DNA of 64,000 bases from CAYOOT01 sp964405665 (GTDB taxonomy: Bacteria; Bdellovibrionota_C; UBA2361; SZUA-149; CAZDWZ01): contig CAYOOT010000003.1 of the NCBI GenBank assembly GCA_964405665.1, forward strand, positions 1 to 64,000, written 5' to 3'. A program made the translations under genes and the position numbers. Shown in pieces: positions 17,918-25,892 of the stretch. Position 1 is the stretch's first letter; every line of letters begins with the position of its first letter. The notes under the pieces are model-generated. The model ran no database searches, was not told the origin of the DNA, and worked only from the letters and a program-made list of their open reading frames with translations.

Positions 17918-18217
17918 ATGAGCGAAAGAAGACAACAAGCAGTAGCATTGCAATATGCACTCGAAGACAGAGCTCCGCATGTTGTAGCCAGTGGAATTGG
18001 AGCGATTGCCCAAAGGATCCTGAAAATTGCCCAAGAAAATAATATTCCCATAAAAAAGGATGATGATTTAGTTAAAATCCTTTCTCAATTAAAAATTGGT
18101 TTTGAAATTCCAGAGGAAACTTATCAAGCAGTGGCTGAAATACTTGCTTTTTTATATCGTACAGATTCTTTATGGAAGAAAAGAACTGAAGCTTTAGGTA
18201 AAAGTTGTAGTGAATAA
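17918..18217 (+). CDS. FlhB C-terminal-domain homologue (FlhX/YlqH type)
   Basis: The 99-residue protein matches the cytoplasmic autocleavage domain of the export-gate protein FlhB: AVALQYALEDRAPHVVASGIGAIAQRILKIA, then NNIPIKKDDDLVKIL and EIPEETYQAVAEILAFLYR (read as separate stretches). It has no membrane part and lacks the NPTH cleavage motif. It corresponds to the released fragment after cleavage. Stand-alone homologues such as FlhX can substitute for the FlhB C-domain in export switching. Its location downstream of fliK-flgD-flgE fits that role. Confidence 0.8.
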   Translation: MSERRQQAVALQYALEDRAPHVVASGIGAIAQRILKIAQENNIPIKKDDDLVKILSQLKIGFEIPEETYQAVAEILAFLYRTDSLWKKRTEALGKSCSE

Positions 18218-18325
18218 TAATATTTTTGAAAGTATTCAAATGTGTTTATATACTTAACACTTGAAAACTCAGCAGTTTAAAAGTATAACTATGAAAAACA
18301 ATCATTATATTAAAGGGTAAATATT

Positions 18326-19657
18326 ATGTCAGCAGTGGCCAATTTGAAAGTTAAAGATAATCAAGATTACAAAGTAGCAGATATTGGTCTTGCTGAAGCA
18401 GGAAGAAAAGCTATTGGACTTGCGGAGAAAGAAATGCCCGGACTAATGGCCTTGAGAGAAGAATTCGGAACAAGTAAACCTCTTAAAGGTGCGAGAATTA
18501 CTGGCTGTTTACATATGACAGTTGAAACCGCCGTCTTAATCGAAACTCTTATTCATTTGGGAGCGGAAGTTCGCTGGTCAAGTTGTAATATTTTTTCAAC
18601 TCAAGATCACGCAGCAGCAGCAATAGCTGCAGCAGGAATTCCAGTATTTGCTTGGAAAGGTGAAACAGAAGAAGAATATTGGTGGTGTGTTGAACAAACA
18701 GTTACTGGTTTTAGCGGTGGAAAAAGTTTAAATATGATTTTAGATGACGGTGGTGATTTAACAGTTTTAGTTCACCAAAAATTTCCTGAATTACTAAAAG
18801 AAGTAGAAGGTGTTTCAGAAGAAACAACAACTGGAGTGCATAGACTCTACCAAATGCATGCTAAGGGCGAATTAAAATGTCCTGCATTTAACGTCAATGA
18901 CTCAGTAACAAAATCTAAGTTTGATAATCTTTATGGTTGCCGTGAATCTTTAGGAGATGGAATCAAAAGGGCAACTGATGTGATGATTGCGGGAAAAGTT
19001 GTTGTTGTTGCTGGTTTTGGAGATGTGGGCAAAGGATGTGCTGAAGCGATGAAAGGCTTGGGAGCAAGAGTGATCATTACTGAAATTGACCCAATTATTG
19101 CACTACAAGCGGCAATGGAAGGCTTTCAAGTTCTGACAATGGAAGAAGCAGCTCCACTGGCAGACATTATCGTTACTGCAACTGGTTGCTGTGGGGTAGT
19201 GACAGGAAAGCATTTTGAACTAATGAAGGACCATTCAATTCTTTGTAATATCGGACACTTTGATTCTGAAATAGATATGCATTGGCTCACTTCCAATAAA
19301 TCTGTAAAAGTAACAAATATCAAAGCGCAAGTTGATAAATTTACTCTTCCCAATGGAAAGAATTTAATTATTTTAGCCAGTGGCCGTTTGGTCAATCTTG
19401 GTTGCGCTACAGGGCATCCCAGTTTTGTAATGTCTTGCTCATTTACCAATCAGGTCTTGGCCCAAATCGCTCTTTGGACTGAAAAAGGTAAATATCCTGT
19501 GGGTGTGCATGTTCTTCCAAAAGAGCTTGATGAAAAAGTAGCCCGACTTCATTTAGGAAAACTTGGAGTGAAACTCACAACCTTGACTAAAGAACAAGCT
19601 GAGTATCTGGGAGTTTCTGTCAATGGTCCATATAAGCCGGATCATTACAGATATTAA
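18326..19657 (+). CDS. ahcY: adenosylhomocysteinase (S-adenosylhomocysteine hydrolase)
   Basis: The enzyme hydrolyses S-adenosylhomocysteine to adenosine and homocysteine in the activated methyl cycle, using tightly bound NAD. The 443-residue product shows the substrate region GCLHMTVETAVLIETL, FSTQDHAAAAIA, the NAD-binding GFGDVGKGCAEAMKGLGA and the C-terminal GHPSFVMSCSFTNQVLAQ and PDHYRY tail. Its length is typical for bacterial forms. No SAH riboswitch was recognised in the 108 bases upstream. It is monocistronic by spacing. Confidence 0.96.
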   Translation: MSAVANLKVKDNQDYKVADIGLAEAGRKAIGLAEKEMPGLMALREEFGTSKPLKGARITGCLHMTVETAVLIETLIHLGAEVRWSSCNIFSTQDHAAAAIAAAGIPVFAWKGETEEEYWWCVEQTVTGFSGGKSLNMILDDGGDLTVLVHQKFPELLKEVEGVSEETTTGVHRLYQMHAKGELKCPAFNVNDSVTKSKFDNLYGCRESLGDGIKRATDVMIAGKVVVVAGFGDVGKGCAEAMKGLGARVIITEIDPIIALQAAMEGFQVLTMEEAAPLADIIVTATGCCGVVTGKHFELMKDHSILCNIGHFDSEIDMHWLTSNKSVKVTNIKAQVDKFTLPNGKNLIILASGRLVNLGCATGHPSFVMSCSFTNQVLAQIALWTEKGKYPVGVHVLPKELDEKVARLHLGKLGVKLTTLTKEQAEYLGVSVNGPYKPDHYRY

Positions 19658-19666
19658 ACAATCATC

Positions 19667-19764
19667 TAGGGGCAGGTCTTGTGACTGCCTGTTTTGCCAT
19701 TATCTTTGGTAATTCCGGGCAGGTATCCTTCGGTAAGCTCAGGACAAGAAAAACCTGGCACTAC
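19667..19764. repeat. family A repeat, degenerate copy with nested insertion
   Basis: The left arm TAGGGGCAGG...CTGCCTG, the spacer ending TTTGGTAATT and the right half GGGCAGGT are recognisable. In the right arm the usual short ATAAA loop is replaced by about 28 bases carrying CCTTCGGTAAGCTCAGGAC before ACCTGGCACTAC resumes. It lies in the gap between ahcY and dprA. Confidence 0.6.
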
Positions 19765-19846
19765 GTAAGATCTGACCAACATCAAATAAGAAACTTTTTC
19801 TAATTCTATGCGAAAAGACTAAGCAGAACTTTCTAAACGGAGAGAT

Positions 19847-20947
19847 ATGCTTAGTCAAAACAATTCTTTTGATTCCATCAAACTAGTTTTTCTTGCTTTA
19901 GTTCTATCGGAATTTCCTAATATCGGAAAAATTAGAAAATTATTCTTTGAACTTAAGACCTCCGGTTCAGACGAAGAAATTTTTAAGATCCTAGGCACAA
20001 AAATCAAGCTTCACTTTTGGAAACAAGCTGAAATTGAATTAAATTTAGCGAGGCAGAAGGGAATTGAAGTTTTTTGCATCGCCGAAGCCGATTACCCAGA
20101 AAAATTAAGACACATTCCCGATCCTCCTCTAGTAATTTTTGTTCAAGGGAATTTAAATGTTAAAAACTCTGTTGCTATTGTCGGTTCCAGAAAATGCAGT
20201 CAATATGGTCTCAATGTAGCAAGAAACACTGCAAAGGAATTATGCAGTTCAGGAATTTCCGTAGTAAGTGGACTTGCTTTTGGAATTGATTGTGCTGCTC
20301 ATTCTGGAACATTAGAGACAAAACATTATCCAGGAGTTGCCGTATTAGGAAGTGGTCTTTTGCATGTTGCGCCAAAATCCAATTTGGAAATAGCCGAACG
20401 TTTACTGGAAGCGGGTGGGGCTTTAGTTTCTGAATATCCATTGAACACAAATGCCCAGAGTTATTTTTTCCCGGAAAGAAATAGAATTGTTAGCGGCTTA
20501 AGTGATCTCGTTTTAATTGTCGAAGCAGCAGAAAAAAGTGGTTCTTTAATTACTGCGCGGCTGGCCTTGGAGCAGGGAAGGGAGGTCTTTGCGGTTCCTG
20601 GTCAAATAACTTCTAGCTTTAGTTTGGGTACTAATAATTTAATTCGAGAAGGAGCTAAAATTTTTTCTCATACTAAAGATCTTCTAGAATTTTTTCCGGA
20701 GATTAAGCAAAATAAAGTTTATAACAACAAAAATATATTAAAAAATTTGTCTGCCGAGCAAAAGCAAGTTTACGAGCTTATTTCTGCAGAAATTGAAATT
20801 TCTAAGGAAGATCTGGCCTACAAAATAAATTTTTCCACAAAACTTTTAACTCAAATTATCTCTCAACTGGAACTAAGTGGCTTAATTAACTTAAATTATA
20901 ACGCATGCCTAGAAATAAACCAAAAGTTGACAGATCCTGATTTTTAA
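19847..20947 (+). CDS. dprA: DNA processing protein DprA
   Basis: DprA binds incoming single-stranded DNA and loads RecA during natural transformation. The 366-residue product has the Rossmann-like core (IVGSRKCSQYGLNVA, SGLAFGIDCAAHSGTLE, LVSEYPLNTN, FFPERNRIVSGLSDLVLIVEA and KSGSLITARLALEQGREVFAVPGQ) and a C-terminal winged helix (about 300-355, LSAEQKQVYELISAE). Length and motifs are complete. A GGAGAG site precedes the ATG. Confidence 0.94.
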   Translation: MLSQNNSFDSIKLVFLALVLSEFPNIGKIRKLFFELKTSGSDEEIFKILGTKIKLHFWKQAEIELNLARQKGIEVFCIAEADYPEKLRHIPDPPLVIFVQGNLNVKNSVAIVGSRKCSQYGLNVARNTAKELCSSGISVVSGLAFGIDCAAHSGTLETKHYPGVAVLGSGLLHVAPKSNLEIAERLLEAGGALVSEYPLNTNAQSYFFPERNRIVSGLSDLVLIVEAAEKSGSLITARLALEQGREVFAVPGQITSSFSLGTNNLIREGAKIFSHTKDLLEFFPEIKQNKVYNNKNILKNLSAEQKQVYELISAEIEISKEDLAYKINFSTKLLTQIISQLELSGLINLNYNACLEINQKLTDPDF

Positions 20948-20976
20948 GCAATTTAGTGGTGCTGTTTTTAGAGTAT

Positions 20977-21053
20977 GGTGGACGTAGCTCAGTTGGTAGA
21001 GCGCCGGATTGTGGTTCCGGTGGTCGTGGGTTCAAATCCCATCGTTCACCCCA
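20977..21053 (+). tRNA. tRNA-His (anticodon GTG)
   Basis: The cloverleaf can be drawn by eye: acceptor stem GTGGACG/CGTTCAC with the extra G-1 (20977) opposite C73, D-arm GCTCAGTTGGTAGAGC, anticodon loop ATTGTGG with GTG anticodon, and T-arm TGGGTTCAAATCCCA. The CCA end (21051-21053) is encoded. It is followed directly by a strong hairpin and a GIY-YIG gene. Confidence 0.96.
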
Positions 21054-21248
21054 CCCGCCTCCATTTAATTCGTCCGGGCCTTCGGCCGGGACGAATTAAA
21101 TGGGGCGAGGTGGATCTCGACCCTTGAGCACCCAAGAATTTCAAACGAAGTATCTATACTTCTGGTGCGAAAGGGGCGGACCGTACTAGTTAATTCTTCA
21201 GTATTCTTTCAAGAAACATTTCCTTATTTTCTTCGATTATTCTTATAT
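21054..21248 (+). mobile_element. structured leader of a tRNA-associated GIY-YIG element
   Basis: Twenty-base arms (21061-21080 and 21084-21103) pair with one mismatch around a TTC loop, starting eight bases after the tRNA. Next come GCACC/GGTGC (21128-21132/21164-21168) enclosing the palindrome GAAGTATCTATACTTC (21147-21162), and then GCGAAAGGGGCGGACCG. The segment has no gene and leads into the nuclease ORF. The interpretation as a mobile, tRNA-linked element is an inference. Confidence 0.45.
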
Positions 21249-21494
21249 ATGTTCTACGTCTACATTCTTAAAAGCAAATCAAAAAACGATAGTTTTTATG
21301 TCGGCTACACTTCCGATCTAAAACGTCGCTTAGCGGCACACAATCGAGGAGATTCAATCTATACTTCAAAACATAGTCCATGGAAATTAATTAACTATTT
21401 TGCCTTCATCAACCGCAAGAAAGCAGAAGAATTTGAAATCTATCTCAAAACTTCTTCGGGTCGAAAATTTCAACATCGCCATTTTGGGGAATAA
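21249..21494 (+). CDS. small GIY-YIG nuclease-domain protein
   Basis: The 81-residue product is a single GIY-YIG endonuclease fold, starting MFYVYILKS (the first YI of the motif) with the second element as FYVGYTSDLKRRLAAHNRGDS. The conserved Tyr, Arg (LKRRL) and a C-terminal acidic residue (KKAEEFE) are present. It ends like stand-alone UPF0213-type proteins (YLKTSSGRKF). The ATG at 21249 is chosen because the family begins MxYVYIL. A GTG-like upstream extension to about 21165 would run through the structured leader. No ribosome site is obvious. It may act as a homing-type nuclease of the tRNA-linked element or as a housekeeping DNA-repair protein. Confidence 0.8.
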   Translation: MFYVYILKSKSKNDSFYVGYTSDLKRRLAAHNRGDSIYTSKHSPWKLINYFAFINRKKAEEFEIYLKTSSGRKFQHRHFGE

Positions 21495-21633
21495 TTAGGG
21501 AATTATCTCTTGCTCTTTTTTGTCAAAAAGCTCTAAAAAACCTTAGCCGTACCTCAATGTAAAAAATTTCTTTTATTAATATTTGAGTATAGGGTAATCC
21601 TTCGCAAAACTCTGCTGCAACTATGGAGGCTCC

Positions 21634-22392
21634 TTGAAAAACGAGACCAAAGAAATTTTAAGTAAAGTTCCTGAAGTCACCTTGATTTTTTGGATAATTA
21701 AAATTGCGGCAACGACCCTAGGGGAAACCGGCGGCGATGCTGTCTCAATGTCAATGGACCTTGGTTATTTAGTTGGAACTGAGATTTTTGCTGCAATCTT
21801 CGCCCTAGCTGCTTTTACCCAAATTTCTGCCAAAAGATTTCATCCGTTTTTGTACTGGTTAACAATTGTTGCTACAACCACTGTTGGCACGACTTTGGCT
21901 GACTTCGCTGATCGTTCATTAGATATAGGTTATGCAGGCGGTTCAGCACTCTTGCTCACCTTGCTTACCGGATCGTTGCTAGTCTGGTATAAATCCCTGG
22001 GAACAGTATCAATTAATTCTGTGAGTTCAAGAAAAGCAGAAATGTTTTATTGGGTAACTATTATGTTCTCTCAAACCCTGGGAACTGCGCTTGGCGATTG
22101 GACTGCTGATACTGCAGGTATCGGTTACTTGGGAAGTGCCTTATTGTTTAGTGTACTTCTAGCTCTTGTTGTCGTTGCTTACTATCGGACAAAAATATCA
22201 CATACGGTGCTGTTCTGGGCGGCTTTTGTTCTGACGCGTCCTCTTGGTGCTGTAGTGGGAGATTTTTTGGATAAACCAATCGAGGATGGTGGACTTGCGT
22301 TAAGCCGTTACTCTGCTTCGACAGAACTCTTTATGTTTATGATAGTTTGCATTTTAATTTTCCCTCAGCGAGCTGCAAAGACTGTGCATTGA
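21634..22392 (+). CDS. membrane protein with four internal repeats (COG4705-like)
   Basis: The 252-residue product is almost entirely hydrophobic, with about eight predicted transmembrane helices. It is built from four tandem units of about 60 residues, each with a (T/R)(T/P)(L/V)G(E/T/A)..(A/G)D motif near a membrane helix: ATTLGETGGDAV, TTVGTTLADFAD, QTLGTALGDWTA and RPLGAVVGDFLD. The glycine and acidic residues within the membrane suggest a transport or ion-binding role, but the family is uncharacterised. Translation starts at TTG 21634, supported by GGAGG at 21625-21629. The neighbours are unrelated in sequence. Confidence 0.72.
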   Translation: MKNETKEILSKVPEVTLIFWIIKIAATTLGETGGDAVSMSMDLGYLVGTEIFAAIFALAAFTQISAKRFHPFLYWLTIVATTTVGTTLADFADRSLDIGYAGGSALLLTLLTGSLLVWYKSLGTVSINSVSSRKAEMFYWVTIMFSQTLGTALGDWTADTAGIGYLGSALLFSVLLALVVVAYYRTKISHTVLFWAAFVLTRPLGAVVGDFLDKPIEDGGLALSRYSASTELFMFMIVCILIFPQRAAKTVH

Positions 22393-22495
22393 TCAACTAT
22401 CGATGATGATTTCATTGTAGCCTACAAGCTGTGTTCTTGATACTTGCAATCTCCCACTTTTCTTAATCAGATCATACTTGCCCTCTGTTTAAAGT

Positions 22496-23203
22496 TTATT
22501 TCCGCAATTCTGTAGAATCTTCAACTTCATTTCTTAGCTTGCTCCGATAAGCAAAATGTGCACCAACCAAACCTCCAATCAACATCGCAAAATAAAATTG
22601 ACCGCAGACTGCTTCAATTGTACCTAAACAACGAATTAAAGAAGTGTGGGCACTAATGGCACTCATTGATACTGTGGTAATGGTAGATAAACTGAACTGA
22701 AAAAAATCACCCAAAGTAAAAGGTATAGTGCTGTCTCCAGAAAAAGAAGATGGGTCTATTATCCAAATAAAATTGTAGAGAAATCCCCACCAGATTCCCA
22801 AGAGCAAATATAAAGCGAAAGATGCACACAAATGCTCTGACCCAATTAAGTTTTTAGCAATTAAAGTATATACATTCTTAAAAATAAATGTTCCGATCAA
22901 AAGTAAAAGTGAAATATCTTCAAATTGTCTAAAAAGGGAAGCCTCAGCAGGAAAGATGTTGTCCAGCCAAATCATACAAAACGCTGTACCCGCAACTATC
23001 GATCCCCAGATTGAGAAAGTTATTCCATCATAGGAAATACTAAGAAAGAGCATTAAGACAAAGAATGTTGAAATGCAATCGATCCAGGAAGAATGGGCAG
23101 TGGACTCTTCAAAAAGTCCGTGGCAAGCAAAAAGAATGAGTGCCAAAACAAGAAGAATTACAGCACGGTGTTTTTTTATAAAAATGGAATTTGCAGCTAT
23201 CAT
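22496..23203 (-). CDS. two-TM ion-channel-fold membrane protein with altered selectivity filter
   Basis: The 235-residue product has about five or six membrane segments. Residues 167-217 match the pore module of bacterial Ion_trans_2 proteins: FFQFSLSTITTV, then a pore-helix-to-outer-helix stretch ending GTIEAVCGQFYFAMLIGGLVG. In true K+ channels the filter reads TTVGYGD. Here it reads TTVSMSA (residues 176-182), so both filter glycines and the tyrosine are lost. The fold is likely conserved but K+ selectivity is not. It may be a nonselective channel or a non-conducting relative. It is transcribed toward the COG4705-like gene. Confidence 0.65.
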   Translation of the reverse strand: MIAANSIFIKKHRAVILLVLALILFACHGLFEESTAHSSWIDCISTFFVLMLFLSISYDGITFSIWGSIVAGTAFCMIWLDNIFPAEASLFRQFEDISLLLLIGTFIFKNVYTLIAKNLIGSEHLCASFALYLLLGIWWGFLYNFIWIIDPSSFSGDSTIPFTLGDFFQFSLSTITTVSMSAISAHTSLIRCLGTIEAVCGQFYFAMLIGGLVGAHFAYRSKLRNEVEDSTELRK

Positions 23204-23335
23204 GTAGGAAATTGACTTGTCACAGTGAGCCTATATTCAAAAATACTTAAGAACTCATTTTTATCAATTTTAAGAATGTTCTAATAATTTACTTCAAAGC
23301 TTTTTGTGTTATAAATAGCCTTTTAGGAATAAGCT

Positions 23336-23773
23336 TTGAAAAAATTACACTTTCGGAAAATTGCATTATTTATTTTAGTAGCATTTGCTCTCATTCAGCT
23401 TATTCCAGTAGATCGTTCTAATCCCGCGATTGAATCTGAAATTATAGCTCCTCCTGAAATACAAAACATCTTGCGTAAATCCTGTTATGACTGTCATTCC
23501 AACGAAACTGTATGGCCTTGGTATAGTAAAGTTGCACCAGTGTCTTGGTTACTTACTTCTGATATTGACGAGGGTCGTAATGAAGTAAATTTTTCCACTT
23601 GGGGGAATTATAATGCTAAACGACAAACTAAGATGTTGAAAGAAAGTTTGGAGGAGGTGAGTGAAAATGAAATGCCACCTTGGAGCTATTTACTAATGCA
23701 TAAAAACGCCGTTCTTTCGGCAGAGGAGCGAGAACTTTTTCGTAAATGGATTATTGAAGTAACAACAAAATAA
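23336..23773 (+). CDS. haem-binding domain protein (periplasmic, membrane-anchored)
   Basis: The 145-residue product has an N-terminal membrane anchor or signal (KIALFILVAFALIQLIPV). One CxxCH haem c motif (CYDCHS, about residues 49-54) is followed by NETVWPWYSKVAPVSWLL, the signature of the Haem_bd family (PF14376-like). The C-terminus has EMPPWSYLLMHKNAVLSAEER, the usual second conserved block with a Met haem-ligand candidate. It probably carries electrons or senses redox state in the periplasm. Translation starts at TTG 23336 with TAGGAA upstream. Confidence 0.85.
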   Translation: MKKLHFRKIALFILVAFALIQLIPVDRSNPAIESEIIAPPEIQNILRKSCYDCHSNETVWPWYSKVAPVSWLLTSDIDEGRNEVNFSTWGNYNAKRQTKMLKESLEEVSENEMPPWSYLLMHKNAVLSAEERELFRKWIIEVTTK

Positions 23774-23787
23774 AAGATTCCTCTTAA

Positions 23788-24036
23788 TTAATGAATAATT
23801 GCTGCAAGAGTTTGTTGTGCTGTTTCTTCACGCTGTTCTTTTAAAGGCAGTTTTTCAAAATCTCCTCGAAGAACCTTAAGTGCATATCTTTCAGTATTTA
23901 TTTCATCGGCTGTTCTTACACCCAAACGCCTAAAAACAGGAAGTGGAGGACACCAACCTTGTATCACATGTTGCATAAAAAAGCTTTGAACCGCTATTGG
24001 TAAAAGAAGCCAACGACGATTAAAAGTCAGAGCCAT
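23788..24036 (-). pseudogene. DUF2892-like small membrane protein, possibly 5'-truncated
   Basis: The 82 residues after ATG 24036 match the C-terminal part of DUF2892/YgaP-like proteins: QHVIQGWCPPLPVFRRLGVRTADEI followed by ERYALKVLRGDF. The frame stays open for 41 more codons upstream (to a stop at 24160-24162) and reads DIERVLETGSSGISLLGLF, which resembles the missing N-terminal membrane hairpin. That stretch has no ATG, GTG or TTG in frame. Either the start codon was lost and this is a remnant, or the protein is expressed short or from a rare start codon. Confidence 0.55.
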
Positions 24037-24224
24037 AAAAAGGCCTAAAAGTGAAATACCTGAGGATCCGGTTTCTAAAACACGTTCAATATCCCACTCG
24101 TAATCTAATGAGAGAAAATAAATTTTATAATCATTCTGAAAATTTATAAAATAAAATACTCATTGACCAAGATCATAGTAAAAAAACATCATCTCAGCTA
24201 GATTTTAGATGTTGTGAAGATTGA

Positions 24225-24333
24225 GAGTTATCACTCTTGAAGAAGTTAAGTGAGTAAAAGGTGAAAACTGATTACTTTCTTGACTGAACAACAAAAGCCC
24301 CGGTTGTAGTTCTTAACCGGGGTGTTTTATTTT
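24225..24333 (+). ncRNA. candidate small RNA 1 of a tandem pair, with its terminator
   Basis: No gene fits here. The segment ends in a textbook terminator: CCCCGGTT (24298-24305), a nine-base loop, AACCGGGG (24315-24322) and then TGTTTTATTTT. Upstream, CACTCTTGAAGAAGTTAAG and TGAGTAAA (24232-24257) closely match the second segment at 24472-24499. A TTGACC box lies about 65 bases upstream (minus-35-like). Boundaries are estimates. It could also be a cis-regulatory leader ending in an attenuator. Confidence 0.5.
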
Positions 24334-24461
24334 GTGACAACTTCTTTAAATCTTAGTTATATATTAAGTTTACAAATCTAAAGTCTCTTATTACGTGATT
24401 GCAATCATATCAAAAAAAGTAAATACTCTGTATTCTAGATTCATGTCGTAATTTCTTAATC

Positions 24462-24580
24462 AGGAGCAATAAACTCTTGTTAGAAAGTTCAGTGAGTGAA
24501 GCAAAGATAAAACTTTAATGATCTCATGTGAATGTAAACGGCGGAACCCCTGGTGATCAACAAGATTGCCCGGGGTTTTT
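24462..24580 (+). ncRNA. candidate small RNA 2 of a tandem pair, with its terminator
   Basis: It has the same plan as the preceding candidate: AACTCTTGTTAGAAAGTTCAG (in part) and TGAGTGAA at 24472-24499, then about 45 variable bases. It ends in a GC-rich hairpin, AACCCC (24545-24550) with GGGGTT (24572-24577), with inner GG/CC pairs and a T5 run. There is no open frame of note. The two copies resemble each other in the conserved box and in the terminator but differ between, as sibling sRNAs do. Confidence 0.5.
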
Positions 24581-24753
24581 CACTTGCAGAAAACTCTATT
24601 TTTAAAAAATTATTTTTTATAAGCACCCCTGCTGTATAAGGGCGCATAGGTCTTCGTCATTGGTTTTTTCTTTTCCTCTGATTTGCCACCACATTTATGT
24701 CTTTTATTGCTTACTTGATGTTATACTCGGCAGAAAAAGAGAGGATATCAATT

Positions 24754-25860
24754 ATGTTATATGAATTTTTAATAGCAGAACGAGAGAGTATTCTTGCTCT
24801 CTGTGCAAAAAAAAACTTGCGTCTTGCAGATTCTAGAATTTCCAGTGAAGAAATGGAAAAGGGTTTGCCTATATTTTACAATGAACTTATTGAGGTGTTA
24901 CGCACAGACGCAAACGAATCTCGGGAAATAAGTAGTAAATTAAATGCTGATGTTCACATAGTATCAGCAATAAGAAGGGGTAAGGAATCTTTGAAGCTTG
25001 GCTATAGTATCTCTCAGGTTGTGCATGGCTATGGTGCTCTTTGTCAGGCAATTACGCAATACTTAGAAGAAAAAAGTAGCATACTACCATCTGCCCGGGA
25101 ATTTAACAGATTAAATTTGTGTCTTGATATCGCTATTGCTGAAGCAGTGACTGAGTTTGATCGAGTGCAGCGAGAAAATGTAGAACGTGAAGAAGTGCAG
25201 CGTCTTGGAGTTTTAGCACATGAGTTAAGAAATGCATTGTTTCACGCTACGATAGCTTACCAAATGATTAAGACAGGAAAAGTGGGAGCTAGTGGAAACA
25301 CAGCTCAAATTTTGGAAGATGCTCATCTGCGAATGAAGAATATTATTGATCGCTCTCTTGCCGAGGTGCGACTGAGAAACGAGCCGACCGTGACACATCA
25401 AAAATATCGAGTTATAGAACTGATCAGCGAAGTAGAGGTTACAGCATCTTTTGAAGCTAGTGCAAAGTCTGTTCACTTGTGTATAGAGACAGAACCTGGA
25501 TTGGAGATCTTTACTGATCGTCACTTAATAATATCTGCTCTATCGAATTTAGTTCAAAATGCAATTAAATTCACTACGCCTGGTGGAATTGTTTGGATCC
25601 GTAGCAAAGCAGCAGGAGATCGTGTTTTGATCGAAATTGAAGACCAATGTGGCGGACTTCCTACAGGTAAGGCAGAAGAATTATTTCAACCATTTTCAGT
25701 GAAAGGAGCAAATAGATCCGGATTAGGTCTGGGGCTTACGATCGCACAACGTGCCATTTTGCTAAACAATGGGACGCTCTCAGTTCGAGACCTCCCAAAT
25801 CATGGATGTGTATTCTCAATTGATTTACCTTTATCCAGCAGTTTTTCAGAAAAACAATAA
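24754..25860 (+). CDS. histidine kinase with RsbRD-like N-terminal domain
   Basis: The product is soluble, with 368 residues. The first 140 residues are helical and resemble RsbRD-N/RsbT co-antagonist domains (LIAERESILALCAKK; SLKLGYSISQVVHGYGALC). A HisKA-type region follows, with LAHELRNALFHA placing the acceptor at His156. The ATPase domain has the N box (LSNLVQNAIKFT), the G1-like DQCGG and the G2 box GLGLGLTIAQ. ATG 24754 is preferred over 24697 because of the GAGGAT site at 24741 and because the family starts near this residue. No response regulator is adjacent, so it is an orphan kinase. It follows the RNA candidates. Confidence 0.82.
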   Translation: MLYEFLIAERESILALCAKKNLRLADSRISSEEMEKGLPIFYNELIEVLRTDANESREISSKLNADVHIVSAIRRGKESLKLGYSISQVVHGYGALCQAITQYLEEKSSILPSAREFNRLNLCLDIAIAEAVTEFDRVQRENVEREEVQRLGVLAHELRNALFHATIAYQMIKTGKVGASGNTAQILEDAHLRMKNIIDRSLAEVRLRNEPTVTHQKYRVIELISEVEVTASFEASAKSVHLCIETEPGLEIFTDRHLIISALSNLVQNAIKFTTPGGIVWIRSKAAGDRVLIEIEDQCGGLPTGKAEELFQPFSVKGANRSGLGLGLTIAQRAILLNNGTLSVRDLPNHGCVFSIDLPLSSSFSEKQ

Positions 25861-25892
25861 GCATTACAAATAATATTTTTAGGAAAATCCAT

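Noticed and set aside
18218..18325. SAH riboswitch ahead of ahcY
   Set aside because: No recognisable SAH-riboswitch core or pseudoknot. Only a weak inverted repeat around TTCAA...TTGAA is visible.
21165..21248. Longer GIY-YIG product starting about 28 residues upstream
   Set aside because: The extension is translated from the structured leader and does not resemble the family, which begins MxYVYIL.
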